Source: Eudorina sp. 2006-703-Eu-15 (Eukaryota > Chlorophyta > Chlorophyceae > Chlamydomonadales > Volvocaceae). Taken from it: DNA of 64,000 nt. Position numbers and translations under genes: made by a program. This document shows, one piece after another, positions 1 through 12,600 of the stretch (positions are counted from its first letter, which is position 1; each line of letters starts with the position of its first letter). Where the stretch lies: contig BDSI01000114.1 in NCBI GenBank assembly GCA_003117195.1, positions 343,338 to 407,337 of the forward strand. The letters run 5' to 3'. Under the pieces are notes generated by a model. It was not told where the DNA came from. It did no database searches and worked only from the letters and a program-made list of their open reading frames with translations.

Positions 1-323
1 CGCAGTTGTACCCAGGGCAAGGTGCTGATGCCCCAGGCCCGGTGGGGCCCCCCAAAGGAGCTTCCGGGAACATGTGCGGGCCTTAGGGGCCCATGTGGTG
101 ACGTGGACTGAGCGGCGACATTCGCGGGGTCCGCTTTAACCCTAATCCATGTACCGTATGCATTCATTTATTCATTCATTCAGGCAACCATTCAGCCAAT
201 CGAAGGCACACGCGCTCTCCGGTCAGCGATGGCGATCTGCGCCTGAAGAGCTCCTGAATCTCCTTCTCGCTTCCGCCCCACCTCGCCCTCCCCCTCCCCC
301 CTTCCGGTCCGTCTCGACCTCAC

Positions 324-849
324 CTCAATCCTGCGGACCTCCGCCATACTGCCGCAGGAGGGCGTGCCATCATCCTCGGAGCCATCGCTCTTGGCGGCCC
401 GCATCATGACCGAGAAGCAGTAGGTGCCGTTGCCGTAGGATGTGATGGAGGGCGAGAGGGTGACCTGGGAGCCGGTGGGGGAACAGTCGTTGAAGGGAAA
501 GCTGTTCTGCCCGACGGCCACAGCCCTGCGAGGTGGAGAGGCGGATCGGGGGGCGCGGCGCGACACGATTGATGCGATGGAATCGATTTCCTTGCGCCAG
601 GAATGCCGAATATTCATTTTGTTGAGCGAGGCCGTTTGTTTCGCGCGACCGGCCGGCGCGTCGGGTCTCTCCTCGGCGCAACCCGCAGAAAGCAACAACC
701 CGGCGAGGACAGTCAAAGGGCACTTCGGTGGAAAGTTGGGGATGAATGTTTGATGAGATGTGCAGGTCAAATGCAAATGATGTGAAACTTGCGTCGAGCA
801 CTTCGTGCGAGCGCGCAGAAATACTCACAGGCACGCAGTTATTAGCCAT
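324..849 (-). CDS. Pherophorin-like secreted protein, 5' exons only
   Basis: Two phase-0 exons fit, 849-829 and 722-324, giving 140 residues before a GTGAGG donor; the first intron opens with GTGAGT. After a short start (MANNCVP) comes a hydrophobic stretch, PLTVLAGLLLSAGCA, which could be a signal peptide. Residues 82-133 resemble the first half of a pherophorin (DUF3707) domain: FPFNDC, then a serine/proline stretch, GTYCFSV, and CGSMAEVRRIE before the splice site. Pherophorins are extracellular-matrix glycoproteins of volvocine algae. The usual FPxCxC pattern is altered here (N-D before the cysteine). The rest of the gene lies left of position 324, and I could not find a convincing next exon before the window edge. 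The family call rests on motif spacing only, so another secreted cysteine-bearing protein is possible. Confidence 0.5.
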
Positions 850-2552
850 ATCGCTCTGAACAGAACCGGAGGGGCCATCCCTCTTTGATTTGCCATTGAA
901 ACTTAGCAGCGGAAGTGCATCACTGGTTTAAGTGCAGAGGTTATGGCTATCTCGCGGCTGCGCGTTGCCAGCTTGCCACAGCTACTAGCTAGGTCGAACG
1001 TCCGACGGACAAACTTCTACCTTTATCATTCGACCAGCCGTACAGCCCACCGGACTCCACCAGAACGACACCGACGTTCGCGAATTTCAAAGGTCAAATA
1101 AACGCGTTACAATGCATTTGTCGAATAATTCGACTAACTCCTTCGCTCCTTTATCGAGGATGGTAGATAGACGCCGGAAAATGGACCGTCCGACGAATGG
1201 TTTCTTCACGCTAGGACCAATACCAAGTTCCTGATGCAGCAGAATTCAATATTGATTTTTATTTTTTATTTTTATGCTATTCATTCATTTCATTTTATGC
1301 TACAAAGGGTAACATCGAGCGTGCACAGGAGGAAGGTTGCCTTCACCGCGCGCGGCGAGTCAGGACGGGTACAGAAATGCATAAATTTGTTATGCATTAT
1401 AAATTTACGTTGAAGAATCCTTTCGCATGTGGCTGGGTTATTATATTTGGAACGACCCCGCGTTGTTGTCGAGATGAACGTCGATCCATCCTCGCAGAAG
1501 ATAGGCCCATCCAAATCGACCACACCAGTTCCTTCGCAACCAGCCACCAACGCCCAAAATTTGCCCTGCGCCTTCCTTCAACACACCCTCACACCCGGTG
1601 CGCACGTAACCAATCAATTTCACAACCTTGGGCAAGAAGTACGTTCTGAAAACGCGACGCCGTCCCTCACACGGTATTCGATCAACCCCACCGCCACACA
1701 CCTCGACTGGGCCATCCATGCATGTAACCATGCGGCGGCCTTCAGCCACCGTTCCTTTCGAGGAACACGCCAATTTACCGAAAGCCAGCTCGTGCCCTCA
1801 ACGGATGCCAGCAACCCCCTGTTATACACTCCACGACAAGCCAAGTGAAAGGATCCCCATCCGTCCAATCCGGCACCTGCCCGGGTTGTTCGCAACGACT
1901 GGATCCCCGTCCCCTCAGCGTGGCACCCTACCCGCACATCAATCAACAAAGTACTCTCCATCCACGCAAAGATCATCCTCCTAGCTGTGTCTCGTTGGCG
2001 CAATGGTCCCGAAAGACTTCTGCGCAACACACAATACGACGCGTCGTTCTGATCGCGCCTGGCTAGGGGAGGGCGACCGCGGTGTCAGCGGGAAAATGTC
2101 GTTGCGGTTCCGTCGAGGACCGTGTTTTGGACGGCACACTCCGCTTTGACAGACAAACAACACGTCTGGAACGGGTCGGCCGCGACGCTTGCACAGTCTG
2201 TCCAGCCGCGTCGACGATTCGGCTGCTGGGCGGCCCCGGCGCCTTTCGTGGCCATGACAGCTCCCCCCCGTGACAACACATAACTATCCTCGACGCCCCA
2301 GCGCCCAGTGCTCCTGCTCCGAAACCCCATCCCGCCGCGAGTTTGTCCCGTCCTGCACGTCGCACGCCCCATCCGTCCCCACCTACCTAACCCCCGTACC
2401 GGCCCCCGAACACCATCTCACGCGCACAGCTCGCGGATCTATACCAGCTGTATCGTCGCCAGTCCTGCGGAAGGTAGCTAGCCACCATCGACCATCATCA
2501 GACCCCCTCTTCATCAACTCCACAGGCGACAACGCCCTGCGCTTGCCGCCGC
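850..2552. other. Intergenic region between two minus-strand genes
   Basis: This stretch holds the upstream region of the pherophorin-like gene and the 3' side of the MYND gene. Positions 850-1290 are comparatively AT-rich, with a T-rich run at 1255-1305, and show no coding signal. Positions 1290-2030 contain the cysteine-rich fragments listed separately. I see nothing recognisable in 2030-2552. Confidence 0.5.
1290..2030 (-). other. Possible exons of an unknown Cys/Gly-rich protein
   Basis: On the minus strand several short open stretches share a layout: an aromatic or leucine-rich start, a cysteine, GT, then C-x-DG. Examples are GCEGTGVVDLDGPIFCEDG near 1545-1490, GTVAEGRRMVTCMDGP near 1755-1700, and DDLCVDGEYFVD near 1980-1945. 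They lie in different frames and I could not join them with matching splice phases. This could be a repetitive secreted protein with small exons, a decayed gene, or chance. No function is proposed. Confidence 0.22.
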
Positions 2553-5500
2553 TCATGCCCACCAGAGATCGCACGCCCTCCGTCGCCGCCCGTTGTCCTC
2601 ACCCCCCGGGTGCTCCTCTTGCTGCCTTTGCAGCCACTGGCGGCCGGCGATGACCACGTGCTCCGCCGCGGGAGCGCGCCTATCGCCAGCACCGCCTGTG
2701 CTCTGGCCCGGTCCCGCGGCGCCCCCGCCCTCCTGCTTGCGGCCTCCGCACTCCTCTCGGTGCCCCTCCCGCCAGTGCTCCCGTTGGCACTCCAGTCCAC
2801 AATACGATACGTGTCCACAGCCGCTGCAGCCCCGCAGCCGCAGCGTGGCCTCGCTGTCGCCCTCAAGGTTGGCACAGCGCGGGTTGCCACAGGTGCGCAG
2901 CAGCGGCTCGGCGGGTTCAGCCGCAGCGGCCGCCGCCGCCGCCGCCGCCGCACAGCGCGTGTGCGACTGCGGCGGCGTACGCGCCGGCGGCTCCAGCGTC
3001 AGGCTGCCCCGCACCAGCAGCGTCCCCATATCCGCCAGACACATCTCCGGCAGCCAGCAGGTGGCGCAGCTGAGCGGCACCCGCCATGTGGCTGCCTCGG
3101 CGGGCTCCAGCTCCTGCAGCTGCAGCAGCCGCTCGATCACCGCCGCGCGGATGCGCCCCGTGTCGTCACCGGTGGTTGCAGTCACCTCGGCCACAAACGG
3201 CCTCGGGAACAGCACCCCGGTCCGCTGGGAGTCGCCCACGGGCACTCGCGTCAGGGTGTCGTCGTGCAGCGCCGCCGTAACCTGCTCGGGGAATTCCGCA
3301 GCGAGGAGCTCCAGTGCCACGTAGGCGCGGTTCAGCAGGTCCGACGCATCCGACCTGCCCAACCGGGCAACTGCCGCGCGGGCCGTGCTGGAAAAGCCGA
3401 CCCGAGCGGTCGCGATGCGCGTCAGTGTCATGCCCACCAGGCGCACCGCGTCAAGCTCGTGGAGCAGGAGGTGCCGCAGGCGCGTTGCCACGCACGCCAT
3501 TCCGCTGCTGTCGTGCTGGGTGCGCGCCGCAGCGGCTGAGCCGGCCGTGAAGGCGATTGTGGAAGGCTGGAAGGGTGGGGCCTCCTCGCCGTCGCTCGCG
3601 ATTGCGTGGGCGGACACCAACGCCGGGATCCACGTCAGTACGACATCCGCGACCCGCAGCTGTGACGACAGCAGGAGCACGGCGTTGTGGTCGCGGTTCG
3701 GATCCACGCCGCCATGAGGCGGCTGCCGCGGTTGCGCAAACCCCGCGATGCCAGCCTCCCGCGCTGCCGTCTTTGCGCAGGCAAAACTCGCCATGGGCGG
3801 CAACCAATGGCGCAGCGCCAACGGAATGAGCTGCAGCAGCCGCGCCGAGGGTGCGCCGTGCCACATCAGGTAGGGTCCGCTGCTAGGACTGTGGGCCTCA
3901 CTGACAGCGTCGTGCGGGTCACCCGCGCTGTTGGCACAACAGCCTTTCCCCGAAGCTGTACCGTTGGGCTCATCGATGCCGCCGGCATCCTCATGACCGC
4001 GCTCGTAGTTGCCGTTGCTACGGACATTGCTACTGCCGCTGCTGCTGCCGGCGCTGTTGTTTGTGCTGCTGCCGTCCACCGAGGTCCGCAAGCTGTGCAG
4101 GTCAACGCCTGATCCAGGCGGTGAGCAGCACACGCCTGGGCTGCTGGGTTCAGCAGCAGCAGCAGCAGCCCCCGCCCCACCACCGCCGCTGAGCGCCGCC
4201 CCGCCCCTCCTCTCCCCGCACCCCGTGCACAGGTCGTCACCATCGCCGTCACCGACCGCGACCCCGTCACCGGCCCCATCGCCCTCGTCCCCATCGTCCT
4301 CGCGCTCGCCACCTTCACCGCATCCGGCAGTGAGTCCAGCGACTGCGCCGCTGCTGCTGCTGCTCCTATCCGCAAACACGGCCGAGAAGGGCTCAAAGCA
4401 CGGGCGCCCGCGGCACGCCTTGCAGTAGCACTTCTGCTCAATGTCGATCGTCAGCGCAGTCAAGGAATGGATGAGCGTCAGATCGCTGGTACTGAGAACC
4501 CCCTCGCGCCACTCCGCCGCCACGTCCTGGCGGCACAGGAGCACCCGCGAGAATGTCCGTAGCCAGGCGTGCATCGGCAGCATGAGCTGGTTGGAGATCC
4601 GCCGCGCGACCGGCTCCGAGGAGTCTCCACCCACTCTCTCGACCCAGTCCGAGTTGGGTCCAGGGCCGACGGAGAAGAGCCGCCGAAGCAGCTTACCCGC
4701 CGTCACCACCAGCGCCGCGGCCTCGGTGGGGATGCCGTACGCCAGCAGCCGGCCCGTCACATGCCAGTCGCACAGCGTGCACAGCAGCAGCGTGGCTTTG
4801 GCGGCGTTGTCGCGGATGAGCTGTTGGGCGCGCAGGGTCTTCTCCAAGAGGGGGAGGTACCCCGCCCGAAGGGCCGCGGCGAGGTTGAGCGGTGGCGAGG
4901 GTGGCAGGTCCCCGGCTGCGGGAGGTGCAGCAAGCGGGCAGGAGAGCTGTCATTTGGCCCTGGTGAGGCAGGCGGAACAAGGTATCGCACTCCACGGCAT
5001 GAGAGACTAGCGCTCTGTCAATGCGTTGCCTGACATACCCCTTGGTGCATGGAGGCCAAGGTAGCAGACGAAACCCGCAACCTGTCAAAGGGCGACATCG
5101 CTCCAGAAACCTTGCCCAAACTCATGCCCCGACGGACCGACCGACCGACCAACCTGGCCAGCAAATGGTATCCAGCGCGAAGATATCCATGAAGGACTCC
5201 GGCATGAGCATCTTGTGTGACAGCAACGCGTGACACAGCGGCACCGCCACCAACCACCACTCGGCCACCTCAGCGACCGCAGCGGCTGAGACGACATCCG
5301 GACGCTCCAGCAGGCCGTCATCGTTGCCGTCGCCACGACGCGGCGCGCGCCGGAACAGCACCGGCGGAGCCGCGCACGTGGCTTCGGCGAAGCGCAGTGC
5401 GTCCAGCCCAAAGTTCAAGACGGCCATTCGGTGTATCAGCGACGTGGGCCGCTGTTGCTGCTGCTCGCCAGGGTGCTGCAGCACGCCCTCCCGCGGGAGC

Positions 5501-7089
5501 CTGGCGCCGGCGATGGACCCGACTCCGCCCAGCTGCATCGCAACCCGCACCATGCGCACGCTCAGAGCGTGCATCGCACCGCGGCCGCACGGCGAGAAGC
5601 GCATCGGCGGCAACGCCTTCATGCACGAGTGCCACATCCGAACTGCCGCGAGCATGCCGGTCCAGAGGACGGTCCCCTGCTGTGCGGCTGCACCGGCCGA
5701 GAGCGCCCGATTCGGCTCCCGGGCGTCCGCCAGGCAGGGCGGCAGCATGTTGGCCTCCGACAAGCCGTACAACGGCCCACCATCGGCCAGTGTGAGCTGC
5801 GCGAGCACATGTGCCGCCATGGCGTACTGCATGCAGGGCCCGGATAGAATTGCGCGGGCGTATTCCGCCACGCGCTGCCACAGCGCAGTCGAACTGCTGC
5901 TGGCAGGATCATCATCGTCATCATCATCATCACCATCATCGTCGTCGCCATCGCTTGTTGCTTCCGCCTGAGAGTTACACGCGTCCAGAAGCTCCTTTAA
6001 GGGGCCGCAAACGCTCGTCAGCAGGGCCGCCACGAAGCCAGCGATGTTGATGTCATCGCCGGGCTTGGCCTTGGCTGCGGGTGCAGCCGCCGCCGCCGCC
6101 GCCGCAGCGGCCGTTGCGCCGCGATCCCGGCGACCTGGCGCGCCGCCACCGCTGCCGCGCTTCCCCGGCCGCCCACCGTCCTTGCCTGTCGACACGGGAC
6201 CCGCTGCAGGTCTGCCTTCCGGAGCTTGGCCTGTGCGAGATGCAGCACACCCAGAGAGAAATTCAGCGTAGCGGGCCTTTGCCGCGAGCGATGCGCGCAC
6301 GAGGGCACTGGCGCTGTGCTCCACGGCACCGCAGCGCACCAGGGCCTCCATCACTGCTTCCAAGGTGGTACCGGCCACTCGCTGCTCGACAGCACTTCCG
6401 GTGACCGTGCTCCTCAGCATACACCGTGCGATGCATAAAAAGGCCGCCGGCAGCCTCGCCAGCGCGGCCAAGTCCACAGCGCTGAAATGCCGAGCGTCGT
6501 CCTCGCGCACGAGCGCCAAGAGCCTGCTGCATAGCGTTAGAGTGTCCATTCTGACAGCCATCGCGGCGACAGTGAAGGCAACAGAGCGCAGCCGGCAGGC
6601 GCTGCTGCCTTCACGGCAGCTGGGCGTCTCCAGTATCGAGGCGAGGAGCGAGCTGAGGCTCTGCTGCAAAATGGCATAGTGATTCCGCTCCTTGGCGTCC
6701 ATAGTGGCCATCGCGTGCGGGTCGCTGAAAGCACGAAGCGCCAGCGCGTGAAGGTGAAGCAAGGACGCGCACCGAGCTTTCGTACCCCACAGCAGCACCA
6801 AGATCGCCTCGTCATCGGGCCTCCCAAGGGCCACGAATTCATCAAGACCGTGTGCGGATTCAGCAGCGATCTTGACCAGCGCTGGTGTCAGCGCATGTCG
6901 ACCAGGGCGGGACAGCGAGTTGGAGGCAATCGATGCAAGTCGATCTAGGCCCCGGCGGGAGTAGCTCTTAAGTTCACAGCATGAAAACTCCAGCCCGGGT
7001 GGCTCTACCGAGAGGCATCGGTTGATGTTCCCAAATGTAGTCTTCCAATGGCAGGTTGCCGAGGCAGTTGCTGCGGCGTCCGAGCTCAT
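2553..7089 (-). CDS. MYND-type zinc-finger protein
   Basis: Exons 7089-5154 and 4915-2553 are separated by a 238-bp intron. A CAG|GTTGGT donor and a CGCAG acceptor keep the phase, giving about 1,432 residues. Across the join the protein reads PGDLPPSPPLNLAAALRAGY, a leucine/alanine motif I associate with volvocine MYND proteins. The C-terminus at about 1321-1368 has the finger: CGNPRC, GCSGCGHVSYC, then CQREHW and H-x3-C. MYND fingers bind two zinc ions and usually mediate protein-protein contacts. The middle carries a poly-alanine run (about residue 325), an acidic aspartate run (about 380-395) and serine/asparagine-rich linkers. The first ATG (7089) follows an open TTG codon that I do not use. 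No enzymatic SET domain is visible, so this is not an obvious SMYD methyltransferase. Its specific role is unknown. Confidence 0.8.
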
Positions 7090-9601
7090 ACCAGCCAATT
7101 GGATCGCTTACGGCTGCAAGTCAGGATAACAGCCGATGGGCAGGTTGCTGTGAGTGCAACGAGTTTTTAAACCTAGTACCGTATCTAAAGCCGCTGTTTG
7201 GGGATGTTCCAACATAAATCAGGACTTCCAAGTGGTCGATGCATCTCAATAAAATGCGCGGTTCGCCAAAACATTCAGCACGAGGAGTTCAATTCGCGCG
7301 CTTGTGCATTTGTCAGGTTCGAACACGTTCTGGAACCCCTTTCTGGAACACGATGATGCCATCCGGAGATAGTAATTAATCATGAACGCTGCCGGAGTTT
7401 CAAACATATTGTGTTCCGTACGCGCAGGACACGACTAGCGCTTCGATTGCTTCGAATCCGTCATAACTGGGGTTGCAAGGAACCTGCGCAGGTGCTATGA
7501 TTGCTGTCGGTATTGAGCCCACGCAGATGTAGTCATGTGAGGGCAAACTGTGGAGGTTACGGCAAACAGAATGCACTGAGTTCGTCGGAGCACTACCAGC
7601 GTGATCATAAGTTTCTGCCAACTCGTCTGTAAGCACGCACGAGTGTTTTTGCACCGACACCCGCGGGCGCCAGCTTTTCGCATTCCCCTCACAAAAGCCG
7701 CAGAAACATGCCGCATGGTATCATCAAATACCACAATATTTCAAGTCAGAAAGACGGCAATTTCACGTCATAACGAGCCTGAGAGAACCCATTATGACAA
7801 GGCATGTTATGATAAACAGCAGCCATACACGTACATCATAGCATAGCACAGCACGTCATAGCTCTCTATGCACTCAGCGTGTACCCAATATGGCATGTAT
7901 GCAGAAACGAAAAGCCATGTCAATTTATGTATAAATTGGTGTCATGATGTCAAAATTGTTTTCATCTTCGGGCAGTGTACGGCAATGCACTTTGTCGACC
8001 TGTTGTAGTGTTGATGTATGCTCTCCGCATCCGTTATTCCCTATCACTGTGAGGAAATCCGGTTCCTATCTTTGGGGTTCATGCGGTTGGCCCGGAGGTA
8101 ACGTACCCGTTTTAGGCTTGCCGCATTGTCACCATGCGAATGTTGGCACTTTTACATACCCATCTATAAATAAATTTTCGTTTTCATTTAGTTGCCGTTA
8201 TCAGGAAGGTCTCTCATTCGAATCCGTCCGACAGCCTGATCACAATTGGTGACACGCCATCTACGCCTTTTGTGCAAAAAAAATTATAATATGGGAGAGC
8301 GCGTGTGTGACTCAGCCGACCAGCAGCAGGTGGCTCGACATTCGACGTCTGCACCTGTTGATGGAGCGGCCCTGCCCACGTACCACTACACATTGAAGCA
8401 CCGTTGGGCCATCAAGCTTAATTTTCTATCGGGTGCGTGACATTCGCGCGTGTTGTGTAGCCGTTACAAGGTGGATCGTAGGCGCCATATCTCATCGACC
8501 ACAGCGCACTCATCCACCAGCACCCGCGGGGATCTCATGCAGCCGTATCGGCCCGCACACCAGGTCACCAGTGCGCCAGGATTGCCTCTCCTGGAGACCG
8601 GCATGTTTCAGGCTCGTTGTACACATGTTCCTGTCACCGCTGCCACAAGCTCGACCTCAACACAGTTTGGGTTCGTCTAATGGGAAAGACACTGGCATCC
8701 TGTCAAGAGATCATCGGTTCGCATCCCGGCCCCCTCCCCGTCAAATGCTTCGGCGAGTCTGGCCGTGTGGGACCGTCTCGTTCAATTGCTGAGTGTACGG
8801 CATTCACGCTCTGTGCTCCTTCTTTCGTTCCACTTCAGGATGGTCGATTTCCTTCCCGCCACTCCCACGCCACTACGCGGGCGCCCACGGGCTCCAGAAT
8901 GCATCTGCACGCCATGTCCAGTCACTCACCCATATGAGATCTTCTCCCCCTGGCAATCAGAGTGCATGCTCGCCAACAGCCCCGAACAGCAATCCGAAGG
9001 CCGCCCCGCAGCATGGTAACCTCACGGCGATTTCCAACAGCAGAGCAACCTTGCAGTCACAGCTGAAATACCAAGTTCCTATCCTCCCCCGGCCCCCCCC
9101 CGCGCCCCGAGGAGCCGCCGGGGTGACGCAGTCGCTTAGGTCAGCTAAGCACAGCCACTGCCACCCCTCCATTCCCCTCCCCCACTGCTGTCACTCCCCT
9201 GGGCGGACCGAGCCCACAGGCATTACACTGGTCCCTTGGCTCACACTGGTCATACGGCACTGGCGGTCCATCGATTGGTCGGTGTATCCGCATCGGGTGA
9301 GCTCGCGCATACCCATGTCCGAACGCGTGGGGTTCAGGTGGCCGGCGGAATGACACCGATGTGCATGAGAGGTGAGGTGCGCACTGCTCGCCACGCAGAA
9401 AGCAAGGGAACGGCAGCACCGCTGACTGGCTGGGAGCCCCGCAGCCCACCACAGCCAAAAAGCCCAAAGTTGGAAGGCGGCAGCCTGGGGCGTGCCAATT
9501 GAACCTTCTGCTTTACTGCCATCGAGTTAACCGTCCGCTGCTTTAACGTCGATTTAACAGCTTCACCCGCACAAACCACGCAGATTTTGTTTCTGTCGTT
9601 C
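7090..9601. other. Divergent intergenic region, AT-rich on its left
   Basis: This is the shared upstream region of the MYND gene (leftward) and the sulfotransferase gene (rightward). From 7140 to about 8430 base composition is clearly lower in GC than the flanking genes, with runs such as A-rich 8275-8290. I see no terminal inverted repeats and no protein I can name. From 8430 to 9600 composition returns to normal, with only short open frames and no supported exon. Confidence 0.5.
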
Positions 9602-12600
9602 ATGTCTGTTGTCAACACCTTCCTGTCGTTCTTCGATTGGTGAGTGGATGTTTTCGCGTGTTGCTAGGGGTGGTCCCTGGGACCCACCCGGTCGGTCCAG
9701 CGGGCGCCCTTAATAGCTTGGTGGTGCCTCGGACTCAGGTCAAGTTGGTGTGTAAGAAGGGTGATTGGCGAAGGGAAGGTTTCATAAGCTTGGCGAGCCA
9801 ACCAGCCATGTTTGGCCAGACCTGCCCACCTGAGCCAGGTCCGGGAGGTCTGAGGGTCGCGATAGGGTAGGAAAAGCGAGGACATCTCGCCATCTGTTTG
9901 CTCCGCTGCGGCGGCTTTTCGCCATAGCGCTGCGTCGTGTCATGAGGACAGACAGACGGACGAACGGACGGACTTCCGCACCGAGCGCAAGCCTGGCCGC
10001 CTAAATTGTTGGCACTACCTGGCCTGAATCCTCTTCGTCCATCCCTGACCCACCGGCTCCGAGCCGCAGGCTGCTGTTCTCTCGCGCGGTGGCTTCCCAG
10101 CCGCTGCATCCGGAACCGCTCTTCATCCTGGGTCACCCGCGGACGGGCACCACCCACCTGCACAACCTGCTCTCCCATGACCCGCGGTTCGCCTTCGCCA
10201 CCACCTTCCACGCAGGTAGGTGGGTAGGTAGGCAGGTAGGTTGGTAGGTCAACAACCGGGGGAAGCTGGAAGAGTCCAGGTTGCAGTGGCCCCAGGGGTC
10301 GCGGTGGGCAGCTGCGCAGCGCGCGCTGGAGGGAGAAGAGGAACCAACCAATGCAGGACAACCAGCATGGCGCGCCGGGTTAATAGTGGCAACATACCAA
10401 GGTGACTACATACCAGTCACGGAATAGACAAGAGGGGGGTGAGGGATTTAGCGCACCTACGCGCACCCCCACCCCAACCACCTCAGCGCACCCACCGAAA
10501 CCCCCGGCCGTCACTTCGGTCGTCCCCCACGGTGTGCCCGGGTTCGTTCTACAGTTTTTTTCAATTTAATTCCCACGCGGATCCCTGTCGGCAGGTTTCC
10601 CCTCCTCCTTCCTGACCCTGGAGCCCGCCCGGGGGCTGCTGTCGGGGCTGCTGGAGCGGCACCGACCCATGGACCACATGACCCTGCACTGGGACCTCCC
10701 GGCGGTGGGTGGGCGCCAGCATGGCCGTGTTGCATGCTGTGTTGCTGTCATACCCTTCGCACCGTGAGTTGTGACGTGACTGTAGGCTGCTGGTTGAGGT
10801 GACAGACACCCCTCCGCACCCGTTATACGCTGTTCACCTGCAGATAACTCTCCACCCCCGCTGCCATCTGTCCACCCCTGCACTTCGTCCTCCCTAGGAG
10901 GATGAAATCGCCACCAACGTGTTGACCGGCGGCGACTCGCCCTATCTGGCGCTGGTGCTGCCGCGGCTGTGGAGGAGCCTGCTGCGGAGCTACCTGACAT
11001 TCGATGCGGCGGGACGGGTCGGCGAGGAGGCGGCGAGCGCAAACGGACCTGAGGCGGCAGGAGCCGACCCACGGGTGGCGGCGGCGTTCAAGCGCTGGCT
11101 CGCAGCCTTTACATGGTTCATGAAGAAGGTTAGTAGGGGTGTGCGGCAACGTCGGCGTCTGGACGTTTGCGCCCTTGGATGCCGTTTGTATGCGGGGTCC
11201 ACGATACAGTGCTTGGGGTGTTGAGCCTGCTCACAGACAAGGGGCACTTCCTTAGACCTGGTTGACAGTGACGATGACATACACTGGGTGTAATCACTAT
11301 CACCTTCATTACCCTAACCAGAGCACTTGTAGGACTGTTAAGCTCTTGAACCAGGTAAGGCGCTCTCGCTTGGTGTGCCTCTGCAGCAGCACCTGAGGCC
11401 AACCGGTCCGCCCACTCGGGGCCACGAACTGACCCCGGCCCTGACCCCAGCGCCGACCGCAACGCCGACCCCGACCCCGACTCCGGCCCCGACGTCCGAC
11501 CCCACAGGTGACGTACCGCCACGTCCGCTGCCGCCGGAGGTCCCAAGGCTCGCATGGTTCTGGTCCGACGTCGTCGTCGGCCGCACCGCCTCCTCCGCTG
11601 CTGATCAAGAGTCCCGTGCACACCGCCCGGCTGCGCACCTGGCTGAGGCTGTTTCCACGCGCTCGCTTCATCTACGTGCACCGCCATCCAGTGGAGGTGA
11701 GGGAGGTCCCGGTGGGGCTCCGCACATGGGCGGTGCGGCGGATGAGCGGCTGGGATGCGGGAGAGTTCCAGATGTGCAGTCAGGCACGGCACGGGTGTGG
11801 GGCGGGGTCCGTCGGAAGTCCTGCAAGATAGACAGCTCCAGGGACAGCTTCCGGCGGCAGGCTCCTGGACCGGGTCCCGCGCCCCTCTTGGAGGAACTGC
11901 GTCGCTTAATATCATTGCCGGGACTCGCTAGTGAAATGTACATGTCGGTAACTCGGTATGGCATTCCGTCCGTCGTATCCCAACACTGAGATAAATTGGC
12001 TTACGAGGGCATAGGATTGCGATGGCAAGCATGCGTCAGGTTTGTGAAAGATTATCACATGTTACCGTGCACGACCTGCTGGTTCCTTTGGATGCACGCA
12101 TCGGCTTCCGCCGCGGGAATAACCGTGCTGAGGCGCATCCGCGGTGCGCTCCGCGTGCTCCTGGTGCTTTGGTTTCGACGTCATGCCCCCGCTGTTGGTC
12201 ATCAGGTGTTCCAGTCCGCTGCCAACATGGCGGACACCTACTACTGGTACACGTACCTGCAGCTTCCAAATGACACGGTCACCAACGACTTCATCATGGA
12301 CCAGTACGACATCATGTACAGGTGGGGCGGGTACATCCCTCGCTGTCGCAGCAGGGCAACTCCCCCGAGATGGCAAGGTGGTGATGGGCCGCCCCCAGCG
12401 AACAGAGGGGAAGGGAGGGAACGTTGTGGCTGATGAACAGCCCGGGACAGACCCCGGCATGGCCTGCGTCGGTCCATTTCCACCGAGCCACATACATATG
12501 AGTTACCGCACTTGAGAAACGGAAGAGGAGCTTTAGCACACAAGCGGGACCCTCTCCGTGCTGGTCCATATGCCGACCGTCCGACAAACCCATGCAACCT

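Noticed and set aside
9735..10361. 208-codon minus-strand frame at the sulfotransferase start
   Set aside because: It is antisense to the P-loop exon, and the plus strand has the clear PAPS-binding motif.
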